A DNA stretch of 32,153 bases from Proteobacteria bacterium HN_bin10 (GTDB lineage: Bacteria; Pseudomonadota; Alphaproteobacteria; Caulobacterales; Aquidulcibacteraceae). Both the position numbers and the translations under genes were made by a program. The stretch lies in contig LWDN01000099.1 in assembly GCA_002083515.1 (NCBI GenBank), positions 1-32,153 of the forward strand, given 5' to 3'. This document shows, piece by piece, positions 13,523 to 21,300 of the stretch (positions are counted from its first letter, which is position 1; every line of letters begins with the position of its first letter). The notes below the pieces were generated by a model. The model ran no database searches and was not told the DNA's origin. It was given only the letters and a program-made list of their open reading frames with translations.

Positions 13523-15313
13523 TTGGCCGCTTACACTTGGATCGATCATACCTTCGACGTCGTTGTCGTCGGCGCCGGCGGATCGGGATTGCGCGCGGCT
13601 TTGGGCGCGGCGCAAGCGGGATTGAAAACCGCGTGCGTCACCAAAGTGTTCCCGACGCGCTCGCACACGGTGGCGGCGCAAGGCGGCATTTCGGCTGCGC
13701 TCGGCAATATGGGCGAGGACAAGTGGCAGTGGCACATGTTCGACACCGTCAAGGGATCGGACTGGCTGGGCGATCAGGACGCGATCGAATATCTCACCCG
13801 CAACGCGCCGGCGGCGGTGTACGAGCTTGAGCATTGGGGCGTGCCGTTCTCTCGCACCGACGAAGGCAAAATCTATCAGCGCGCCTTCGGCGGCATGACC
13901 AAGAATTTCGGCGAGGCGCCGATCCAGCGCACCTGCGCCGCCGCCGATCGCACCGGTCACGCCATGCTCCACACCATGTACGGCCAGTCGCTGCGGCATA
14001 GCGTCGATTTCTTCATCGAGTATTTCGCGCTCGATCTGATCATGGACGACGACGGCGCATGCCGCGGCGTCACGGCTTGGAAGCTGGACGATGGCACGCT
14101 GCACCGCTTCCGCGCGCAAACCGTGGTGCTGGCGACCGGCGGGTACGGGCGCGCCTATCTCTCCTGCACAAGCGCTCACACTTGCACAGGCGACGGCAAC
14201 GCCATGGTGCTGCGCGCCGGCTTGCCGTTGCAGGACATGGAATTCGTGCAATTCCACCCCACCGGCATTTTCCCGGCGGGCTGCCTGATCACCGAAGGCG
14301 CGCGCGGCGAGGGCGGCTATCTCACCAACTCAAACGGCGAACGCTTCATGGAGCGCTACGCGCCGACTGTGAAGGATCTGGCGCCGCGCGACATGGTCAG
14401 CCGCGCCATGACGCTCGAAATCCGCGAAGGCCGCGGCGTCGGCCCCAACAAGGATCACATCTTCCTGCACCTGGATCATCTCGATCCGAAAGTGCTGCAC
14501 GCGCGCCTGCCGGGCATTTCCGAGAGCGCCAAGGTTTTCGCCGGCGTCGATGTCACGCGCGAGCCGATCCCGGTGCTGCCGACGGTGCATTACAATATGG
14601 GCGGGATACCGACGAACTATCACGGCGAAGTCGTCACCAAGAAGAACGGCAATCCGGACGAGGTGGTGCCGGGGCTGATGGCGGTCGGCGAAGCGGCGTG
14701 CGTTTCGGTGCACGGCGCCAATCGTCTGGGCTCGAATTCGCTGATCGATCTGGTGGTGTTCGGGCGGGCCGTGGGCCTGCGTTGCGCCGAAAAGCTCAAA
14801 GCCAACGCTTCGCAAGCGTCGCTGCCGGCGAACGCGGGCGACGCGCACCTCGCCCGCTTCGACAAGTTCCGCAACGCCAACGGGGCCACGCCGACCGCAA
14901 AGCTGCGCGAGAAGATGCAGCGCACCATGCAGGACACCTGCGCCGTTTATCGCACCGGTGCGGTGCTGGAAGAGGGCGTCGCGCGCATGGCCAAAATCTG
15001 GAGCGAGGCGCCGGACGTGAAGGTGACGGATCGCTCGCTGATTTGGAACACCGATCTGGTCGAGACCTTGGAGTTCGACAATCTGATGGGGCAGGCGATC
15101 GTCACGGTCACGGGCGGCCTGAACCGCACGGAGTCCCGCGGCGCGCATGCGCGTGAGGATTTTCCCGATCGCGACGACGAACATTGGATGAAGCACACTT
15201 TGGCGTGGCTCGACACGGCCACCGGCCAAGCCCGCATCGACTATCGCCCCGTGCACACCAACACGATGACCAACGAAGTCGAATACATCCCGCCGAAGAA
15301 GCGGGTGTATTGA
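13523..15313 (+). CDS. sdhA: Succinate dehydrogenase flavoprotein subunit
   Basis: The 596-residue catalytic subunit oxidises succinate to fumarate. It shows the FAD loop VVVVGAGGSGLRAA (residues 13-26), the covalent-flavin histidine His48 in RSHTVAAQGGI, the active-site stretch EFVQFHPTGIFPAGCLITEG, the HYNMGGIPTN segment, and RLGSNSLIDLVVFGRA near the second FAD contact. The length is normal. The start is TTG at 13523, with GGAG at 13511-13514 inside the end of sdhD. The usual next gene, sdhB (the iron-sulfur subunit), does not follow; after 91 bases comes an opposite-strand toxin-antitoxin gene. Confidence 0.96.
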   Translation: MAAYTWIDHTFDVVVVGAGGSGLRAALGAAQAGLKTACVTKVFPTRSHTVAAQGGISAALGNMGEDKWQWHMFDTVKGSDWLGDQDAIEYLTRNAPAAVYELEHWGVPFSRTDEGKIYQRAFGGMTKNFGEAPIQRTCAAADRTGHAMLHTMYGQSLRHSVDFFIEYFALDLIMDDDGACRGVTAWKLDDGTLHRFRAQTVVLATGGYGRAYLSCTSAHTCTGDGNAMVLRAGLPLQDMEFVQFHPTGIFPAGCLITEGARGEGGYLTNSNGERFMERYAPTVKDLAPRDMVSRAMTLEIREGRGVGPNKDHIFLHLDHLDPKVLHARLPGISESAKVFAGVDVTREPIPVLPTVHYNMGGIPTNYHGEVVTKKNGNPDEVVPGLMAVGEAACVSVHGANRLGSNSLIDLVVFGRAVGLRCAEKLKANASQASLPANAGDAHLARFDKFRNANGATPTAKLREKMQRTMQDTCAVYRTGAVLEEGVARMAKIWSEAPDVKVTDRSLIWNTDLVETLEFDNLMGQAIVTVTGGLNRTESRGAHAREDFPDRDDEHWMKHTLAWLDTATGQARIDYRPVHTNTMTNEVEYIPPKKRVY

Positions 15314-15404
15314 TGCGCTCGATAAACGCCCGCGTTGGCGCCAATGAGTAGGGACCATGACGCCCCTTGAGATATCGCAGAGGTTTGCTCTTTCGGCGGT
15401 CCAA

Positions 15405-15773
15405 TTACGAAGCAACGGCATCGTACGGGCGCGAACGGGTTCCCCCCGGTCCGATGACGTGCACGTGGGCCTTCGCTCTTTCGCCAAGCGCTAGAAGTTC
15501 GTCGGCGAGCCTCTTCGCTTCGGCCGCCGCATTCTCAAAGTCGAAAGCGACGATCACGACTCCCTCCGCCGCCGCAAATCCCCGCAACACAAGCTCGCCC
15601 ATATCATAGTCGCGCGCGACCACGATACGGCGCTCGCGCCAAGCCTCCGACATCACTTCGAGGTCGGTTGCACTTACCTTGAGCACGTCGCGCTGATCGA
15701 CTGCATCGAAGCCCCGTGCACGCAATTCTGAGGCAACAGCTGGCGACATGCTTGCGTCCAGGAACAAACGCAT
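15405..15773 (-). CDS. DUF5615 PIN-like toxin candidate
   Basis: The 122-residue protein begins MRLFLDASMSPAVASELRARGFDAV, the DUF5615 form of the PIN-like N-terminus, and has the second acidic motif RIVVARDYDMGELVL (about residues 49-63). Related proteins often carry LDENL; here Asp6 is kept but the next acidic residue is Ala, as in some members. PIN-like proteins of this group are paired with DUF433 proteins and are predicted RNases of VapBC-like systems. It lies 3 bases after the DUF433 gene on the minus strand. Toxicity is inferred from family and pairing. Confidence 0.8.
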   Translation of the reverse strand: MRLFLDASMSPAVASELRARGFDAVDQRDVLKVSATDLEVMSEAWRERRIVVARDYDMGELVLRGFAAAEGVVIVAFDFENAAAEAKRLADELLALGERAKAHVHVIGPGGTRSRPYDAVAS

Positions 15774-15776
15774 TGC

Positions 15777-16001
15777 TTACTCCGCGGCGACGAGGCCGTC
15801 GTGCCGAAGCAAATCCGCGGCATAAGCCGCCGCCGCCAGCACGTCTTCGCGGGTCAGCTCGGGATATTCCGCCGCAATCTGCTCGGCGGACAGTCCGGCG
15901 GCGAGACGGCGCACGACCGTCTCCACGCTGATGCGCGTTCCCTTGATGCAAGGTTTGCCCATCAGGATCGACGGATCGCGGGAGATGCGGTCGTGGGACA
16001 T
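15777..16001 (-). CDS. DUF433 antitoxin candidate
   Basis: The 74-residue protein matches DUF433 closely: ISRDPSILMGKPCIKGTRISVETVVRRLAAG, then the LSAEQIAAEYPELTREDVLAAAAYA signature. The fold is a small winged-helix/HTH, and family members are antitoxins of DUF5615 or VapC-like toxins. No Shine-Dalgarno sequence is obvious, but a -10-like TAGACT ends 6 bases before the ATG, so the mRNA may be leaderless. It is the first gene of a two-gene unit with the DUF5615 gene. Confidence 0.87.
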   Translation of the reverse strand: MSHDRISRDPSILMGKPCIKGTRISVETVVRRLAAGLSAEQIAAEYPELTREDVLAAAAYAADLLRHDGLVAAE

Positions 16002-16007
16002 GACAAC

Positions 16008-16035
16008 AGTCTAGCACGCCGGGGGATGATTGCAC
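16008..16035 (-). promoter_or_regulatory. Leaderless promoter candidate of the DUF433 module
   Basis: On the minus strand GTGCAA (16035-16030) and TAGACT (16013-16008) are 16 bases apart. Six bases separate the -10 from the ATG at 16001, which would put the transcript start at or next to the start codon. Confidence 0.4.
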
Positions 16036-16075
16036 AGCGACGGATTCGTGTGCTGGAGGCCACCGGCGGTTTCGC

Positions 16076-16405
16076 TCACACACCCTCGGCCTCCAGCCGT
16101 ATCGGTGCGAAGGCGCGTTTGTTCGCCGGCTTGACCACGATATCGACGGAGCAGCCCAGCCGCGTGAGGAAGAGCACAAGACGCTCCGCTGAGACGTCGC
16201 GAAACTGGCCGCGCAGAATACGCGAAACATCGGGTTGGCTGACGCCCATCAGCTCGGCGGTTTCTGACTGCGTCATCTTCTTAGTGCGAATGACGTTTTG
16301 CAGACGCGCTACAAGCTGCGCCTTGAGCAGATGTGTTTCCGCGTCCGGGACACGCAGATCGGCGAACACATTGCCTGAGTTTCGTTTGGAACTGACTTTA
16401 CTCAT
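16076..16405 (-). CDS. XRE-family antitoxin, HigA-like
   Basis: The 109-residue protein has a central helix-turn-helix, LQNVIRTKKMTQSETAELMG followed by VSQPDVSRILRGQ (about residues 35-67), then the LVLFLTRLGCSVDIVVKP tail seen in HigA2-type antitoxins. It should bind and neutralise the RelE/Gp49-like toxin encoded upstream and repress the shared promoter. It overlaps that gene in an ATGA junction (16402-16405), which implies translational coupling and toxin-first order. Confidence 0.87.
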   Translation of the reverse strand: MSKVSSKRNSGNVFADLRVPDAETHLLKAQLVARLQNVIRTKKMTQSETAELMGVSQPDVSRILRGQFRDVSAERLVLFLTRLGCSVDIVVKPANKRAFAPIRLEAEGV

Positions 16406-16767
16406 GGCCTGCTCCTTCGGTGCAGCTCTTCAGCTGCCTTGAGCCGCTTTTCCACCCGGTCGATCTCAGCCTTCGGTGTCTTGACTCCGGTCTTCGATTT
16501 TTTCTGAAAGGCGTGCAGCACATAGACCGCGCTAGCGAACCTCACCGTGTAAACCGCTCGATAGGTGTCGCCGTCATGGTCCTCGACAACTTCCAACACG
16601 CCCGCGCCGGTAAATCCCTTCAGCGGCTTCGCGCCGTCATGCTTGCCGCCGATCTGCGCCAAGTAGAGGGCGAAACCCATCGTATCCCGCACTACGTCGG
16701 GAAATGCGCGCAGATCCCTGAGGGCGGAGCCGATCCATACGACCGGTTTCGGCGGTCTCGCGGGCAT
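16402..16767 (-). CDS. RelE/HigB-type toxin (phage Gp49-like)
   Basis: The 121-residue protein matches the Gp49-like/DUF891 HigB family: KPVVWIGSALRDLRAFPDVV near the start, then FALYLAQIGGKH, KPLKGFTGAGVLEVVEDHDG and the core TYRAVYTVRF, followed by VYVLHAFQKKSK. Members are ribosome-dependent mRNA endonucleases. An ATG at 16791 is in frame, but a -35/-10 pair (16801-16773) overlaps it and predicts transcription starting at the ATG at 16767, where the conserved N-terminus also begins; 16767 is therefore used. The antitoxin gene follows with a 4-base overlap. Confidence 0.85.
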   Translation of the reverse strand: MPARPPKPVVWIGSALRDLRAFPDVVRDTMGFALYLAQIGGKHDGAKPLKGFTGAGVLEVVEDHDGDTYRAVYTVRFASAVYVLHAFQKKSKTGVKTPKAEIDRVEKRLKAAEELHRRSRP

Positions 16768-16772
16768 TGGCT

Positions 16773-16801
16773 CATATGGCGGTTTCACCATAAATTGTCA
16801 A
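16773..16801 (-). promoter_or_regulatory. Consensus promoter, probably leaderless, of the HigBA-like module
   Basis: On the minus strand a perfect TTGACA (16801-16796) is followed after exactly 17 bases by CATATG (16778-16773). The predicted start of transcription falls on or beside the ATG at 16767. CATATG is itself palindromic. Confidence 0.6.
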
Positions 16802-16884
16802 GAGCGACGCTATGTTCAGAATAAGCCCGCCTTGAGCTCTATGAGACGCGCCCCTATGCTCCGGCCGCAACAGGGGGATGCAAC

Positions 16885-17364
16885 ATGTCTGAGCGAATGA
16901 ATATGGCGGCGTGGTCGGGCGTGCTGGGCACATGGGTCAGCATCGCGGCGGCGGCGGGCGGCGGCTATATGGGGCTGCAGACCTACAACGAGGAAGTCGC
17001 CAAGATGGAGGACGCGCGCGTCGTCCAGACCTTCGCGCTCTACGACATGTTCAGCAGCGAAGAGCGCCTGCAGGCGCGCCAGCGCATTCTCGACGCGGCC
17101 AATGCCCAAACCGAATTTGTCGGCCATGATCTCTGGCTGACGCTCGATTTCTTCGATGCGGTTGAGGTCTGCGTGAAGCGCAATTTGTGCGACCAGGATT
17201 TGGCCGTGCGGCTGTTCCAGCCTTACGCCGTGCCGATCTGGAACGGCATGAACGAACAGATCGTCGGCGGCCGCACCGAGAGCGATCCGAACATGGGCGC
17301 CGGTCTGGAGTGGATGGCGGGCTTGCCTCATCCAGAACCGGTCGTCGAGGCGCCGGCGGAATAG
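16885..17364 (+). CDS. Membrane-anchored protein of unknown function
   Basis: I do not recognise this gene with confidence. The 159-residue protein has one N-terminal hydrophobic helix (about residues 10-31, WSGVLGTWVSIAAAAGGGY) and a soluble remainder rich in short helices: VVQTFALYDMFSSEERLQAR, then LTLDFFDAVEVCVKRNLCDQDLAVRLF. The second stretch recalls DUF4760-like proteins, in which a single anchor precedes a small helical domain. The C-terminal 35 residues are acidic and Pro-rich and probably unstructured. It is divergent from the HigBA-like module; the VOC gene follows 89 bases later. Confidence 0.65.
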   Translation: MSERMNMAAWSGVLGTWVSIAAAAGGGYMGLQTYNEEVAKMEDARVVQTFALYDMFSSEERLQARQRILDAANAQTEFVGHDLWLTLDFFDAVEVCVKRNLCDQDLAVRLFQPYAVPIWNGMNEQIVGGRTESDPNMGAGLEWMAGLPHPEPVVEAPAE

Positions 17365-17453
17365 CCGACGCTACGGCGCCGCTTGACGCTCATTTCCGCT
17401 GGGACCATCAGAGTTACAAAGTCGCCCGCGGGCGGCGAAACGGAGTGCTCGCC

Positions 17454-17837
17454 ATGGCCCAACTTGGTTACGTCTGTCTCGGCTCGAACGAATTCGAGCG
17501 CGCCTGTTCATTCTATGACGCGTTGACCGCCGAGCTCGGCGGCAAGCGTCTGTTCCCGACGCCGCACGGGCAGATGTACCGGCTGGGCAGCGGCCCGATG
17601 ATCATGGTGACGCGCCCCTACAACGAACAGCCGGCGCATCCCGGCAACGGCACGATGCTCGCCATCAATGTCGATACGCAAGCCGATGTGGCGCGCATCT
17701 ACGACAAGGCGATCTCGCTCGGCGCCACGTGCGAAGGCAAGCCGGGCCCGCGCGGCGCATTCGGCGATTTTGCCTACTTCCGCGATCTCGACGGCAACAA
17801 GATTGCGGTGTTCTGGAGCGAGCGCGGCAAGAAGTAG
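17454..17837 (+). CDS. VOC superfamily protein
   Basis: The 127-residue protein has a glyoxalase/VOC fold pattern: an opening beta strand GYVCLGSNEFERACSFYDAL, the central GTMLAINVDTQADVARIYDKAISLGA, and the closing FAYFRDLDGNKIAVFWS. The usual first metal-ligand His is absent (GYVCLG instead of a His-led strand) and no Glu is present in the closing IAVFW strand. A metal-dependent glyoxalase I role is therefore unlikely, and a binding or isomerase-like role is possible. The ATG at 17454 is used because upstream codons in this frame overlap the preceding gene. Confidence 0.85.
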   Translation: MAQLGYVCLGSNEFERACSFYDALTAELGGKRLFPTPHGQMYRLGSGPMIMVTRPYNEQPAHPGNGTMLAINVDTQADVARIYDKAISLGATCEGKPGPRGAFGDFAYFRDLDGNKIAVFWSERGKK

Positions 17838-17883
17838 GCCGCCCCGCGCCCCAATTGTGCCACGCAGCGTTGCGCGTGAGCCT

Positions 17884-17930
17884 GCCGCCGGGATAAGACG
17901 GCGGCGGGACGCGCGTGGCCCCTTGGGGCC
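17884..17930 (+). other. Paired hairpins before the secreted-protein gene
   Basis: GCCGCCG (17884-17890) pairs with CGGCGGC (17899-17905), and GGCCCCTTGGGGCC at 17917-17930 is a perfect palindrome. The second hairpin ends directly against the GGAGGG ribosome binding site (17931-17936). Either could end the VOC transcript or tune translation of the next gene, but no T-tract is present. Confidence 0.4.
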
Positions 17931-17945
17931 GGAGGGAATGCCAGG

Positions 17946-18383
17946 ATGATCCGGACTTTCGCACTTGCGGCGGCGCTCGCCTGCGCCGCGGCGCCAGCGA
18001 TGGCTCAACAGCCGATTGAGACGTGCGGCGTGCTGCAAATCACTGACGCCGAGCGCGTGTCCTACATTCCGATCCCAGGCTACAGCATCCTGGGAGGAAC
18101 GCCGCCTTTTTCCGCGCCTCCGGGTTCTGTGCATGCGGTCGTGTGCGACCGCACTTCAATCTTCCTCGGCGCCAACGATCATCGCGTGATTAGCGATCTC
18201 CGCGTGCCGCTGTTCATCCGCAATGCCGGACGCGTCGCCATTCTCGAGGCGGCTGACGGTCAGTTACGCGTTCGGTTCACTCAGGGGCAGCCGTCGCCGG
18301 TGGAAGCCCAAGCGCTCGCCGCCTCGCTCGACCGCGCCAACGCCGAGATGGCCAGCGTGTTGCGGCAAACGCCGCAGCCTTGA
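17946..18383 (+). CDS. Secreted protein of unknown function
   Basis: The 145-residue protein has a Sec signal peptide, MIRTFALAAALACAAAPAMA, with cleavage predicted before QQPIETCG. The mature part, about 125 residues, has two cysteines (CGVLQI and VVCDRTS) that could form a disulfide in the periplasm. I do not recognise a family. GGAGGG lies 9 bases before the ATG. It is convergent with the large DUF2339 gene, with one base between the stops. Confidence 0.7.
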   Translation: MIRTFALAAALACAAAPAMAQQPIETCGVLQITDAERVSYIPIPGYSILGGTPPFSAPPGSVHAVVCDRTSIFLGANDHRVISDLRVPLFIRNAGRVAILEAADGQLRVRFTQGQPSPVEAQALAASLDRANAEMASVLRQTPQP

Positions 18384-18384
18384 C

Positions 18385-21300
18385 CTATTGCGGCGTGCGC
18401 CGCCGTATCCGCCGGCGCTCGCGCCGTGCGCTCGGCCTGACGCGCACCAGATCGCCGGGCCCGGGCGCCGGCTGATTGCGCCGCGCCTGCCAGGTGGCGA
18501 TGGCGGCGATGATGCCAAGCCCCAGGAACGATGCCGCGCGCACGACGCCTGACAATTCCGCCGTGTCGACCGCGAACACCTTCACGATCGTCACGGCGAA
18601 GGCGCCAAGGCCGATCCATCGCAACACCGGATCGTCGCGCACGCTGCCCAGCGCCAGCGCGCCGGCGCCGAACGTGGCCCAGATGGCTGAATAGGTCCAA
18701 AGCTCGATCTCGCCGGCATCTGCGCTGTTGGTCTCGGCGCCATGATAGAGCCAGCGCGCGACGAGGGTAACGATCGCAACCAGCAGCATCGCGCTTGCGA
18801 TCGTGGCCGCCGGCGCCAATTGCTTCATCCAGCGGGCGTGCGGCGTATCCGGCGCAACCAAGCTAAGCGTTGCCGCAAGTCCGTAAAGGCAGAGCGCGAT
18901 GAACGCGGCGCCGACGCTGGTCAGCTGCGCCGGCCAGACGCCCCACCACGGGCTGAACAACAGCGCGAAACCGATCACCGCGAAGCCGAGGGCCGGCCAA
19001 ACCGCGGCCGCCCAGATCGCCTGCAAGTCGTGAAGATAAGCGCGAACGGTATCGCGACCGGGCGCCAGCCGCGTCAGCTGCGCGGCGCCAATCACGAGCG
19101 CAAGCGGCCAGACGGCGTGCCAGAGTCCTTCGTTGCCAAGCAGCGCCGCGCCGTCGTCCATGTAGCCGCGGTGGTGCAGCCAGCGGATGGCGGCGTGGCC
19201 GGCGCTCCAAAACAAGGTCGCGGCTGTTGCCGCAGCCGCGAACCGCGCCGGATCGGCAGTCTTGGACATCGACAGCGCTCGCCCGAGCATCAGCGCCATC
19301 GGCGCCGCCAAGAATTGCGCGAGCACGGCGAGCAGAGTCGAGAGCGCGTTGCTGGCGGCGCTGTCTTGAGCGCCCCAGATCGGGTGTTGAAGGAGCAGAA
19401 GCACCAATCCGCTGAAGCCGAGCGCGCCCCAGCTGACCGCGCGCATCGCGTGCATCAGGTCTTGCGCCAGCGGCCGCTGGGCGTTGTGCTGGGCCCGTAC
19501 GCGCGCGACGATGGCGAAACTCAAGCCGAACGCCAGCACCAGCAGCGCGTAGCAGGCGGATTCGAAGAGGCCTATCATCGGCGCGGCCATGGCGTCGCCA
19601 TGGAAGGCGCGACGCAGCTCCATCACTGCCCAAAGCAACAACAACGCCCCGCCTGCGGCGGCATAGCTGCGCGCGAAGTGCAATTGTCGCGCGTACAGCT
19701 GCCGCGCCGCGGCGAATGCGAGCGCGGCTGGCGCGAGGAACGCGACTGCAAGCGAGTTGAACAGCGGTATGTTCTCGCCGATGGCGCGACCGGGGCCGCC
19801 CCACCAGGGATTGAGGCCAAGCCCCGGCACGAGCAAGGCGTAGAGGAGGCCGAGTCCAAGCAGCACATGTCCGCGCCATGCGCCGATCGGGCCTGGTGTT
19901 TCGTGGGCGCGCGGCAGCAACGTGAGGCCAGCCGCCATCAGAGCAAGCGCGCGCAGCGCGGTTTCCATGAAGGCGCCGAGCGCCACGCCGGCGCCGCCGG
20001 CCGCGATCCAGCGCAACAACACAAAGCCACCGAGAAGCGCGATGATGACAGCCGCCGCGCTTAGCGCTTCGCCGATGTTGGTGTGGCGCGCGTTGCGGCG
20101 GGAAGCGACCGAGGCGCCGAAAAGCGCCGCCGCGGAGAGCGCCAAGATCAGAAGGCCTAGCCAGAGGGGCAGGTGTCCAGCGAGCGCGCCGCCGATCAAG
20201 GCGGGCGACAAGGCGTGACTGACGGCGAGCGCGCCTGCGGTCAGCGCGGCCCAACCCAGGATACGCCAGCCGCGCCAGATGAGGCCCGCTGTCAACGCGA
20301 GTGCGATGATTGCGTGGCCAACGGTGCGCCAAGACTCAGGCAATGCGGACTCGACGCCAATCAGCGCCAGAGCGGCGGCGCCGCCGCCCCAGAAATCGAG
20401 GGCGAGGTCCTTGGCCTTGTCGGCAGCGTCCGCCTCGCGCCGGACGCCTGCAGCGAACAGCAGGGCGGCGCCCACGAACAATGGCGCCCAGGCCTGCATG
20501 CTGTGCCACTCGGGGCGCGATGACGCAGCAAGCGCGGTCAGCAACGCGGCGCCGATCGAACCGGATGCGGCGACAAGCGCGCGGCCGCTCCGGTGCGGAT
20601 GCGCCGCAAGCGCCATCAGCACGATGAGGAAGGCGCATGACAACAGCGCCGGGTAGAGAGTCCAGTCGAGCGCGAGCCGCTGCGCGCCGAGATAGATCAT
20701 GAAGCCCAAGACGAGCGCGCCGATGGATATCGTCAGCACCGCCGGCACGGCCATGCGCTCGCGGATCATGAAGGCGGCAAGCGCCACATGAAATGCGCCG
20801 ATCAGCGCCGGGCCCATCACCGGGCTGCCCGGGAGCATCGCTATCGCGACCCAAGCCCAGATGAGCAGTGCGCTGGATACCGAGATGGCGAGGCTCGGTC
20901 CGAGCTGGCGCACCTGCGTCCAAGAGAGCTTGCCGTCGGTTCGGTCGGCGTCCGGCAGGCGGAACGCGATCGCCGCACCGCCGAGGCTCGCGAAGCTCAG
21001 CAGCGCCAGAGCGCGCCGGAGATCGTCCTCGGCGATCGCGGCGAAGAACCAGAAGTAGAGCCCGGCGATCGTGGCCAGCGCGACCCAGAGCCACCGCCTC
21101 AGCGCCGCCAGCGCGAAACCGCCGCCGCCGACAAAGCAGACATAAAGCGACAGGGCAAAGGACGGCCATGCCGGCGCTTGCGCGAGAGCGGGCGCAAGCA
21201 TTGCGAGCCCGATGGCGAGAACGCCAAGCGCTTCGCCGTGAAGGAAGGAAAGTCCGATCAGCAGGATGACGCACAGTGTCATCAGCGCCGCGGCGCCCGG

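Noticed and set aside
15314..15404. Possible remnant of sdhB after sdhA
   Set aside because: I looked for the SdhB start and cysteine motifs in all frames of this gap and saw none; at 91 bases it is also too short.
14330..15487. Minus-strand ORF of 385 codons
   Set aside because: It is antisense to sdhA. The sense strand has all SdhA motifs.
18742..20332. Two long ORFs (440 codons plus strand, 489 codons minus strand)
   Set aside because: Both overlap the DUF2339 gene in other frames and are Arg/Gln/Ala-rich without domains or start signals.
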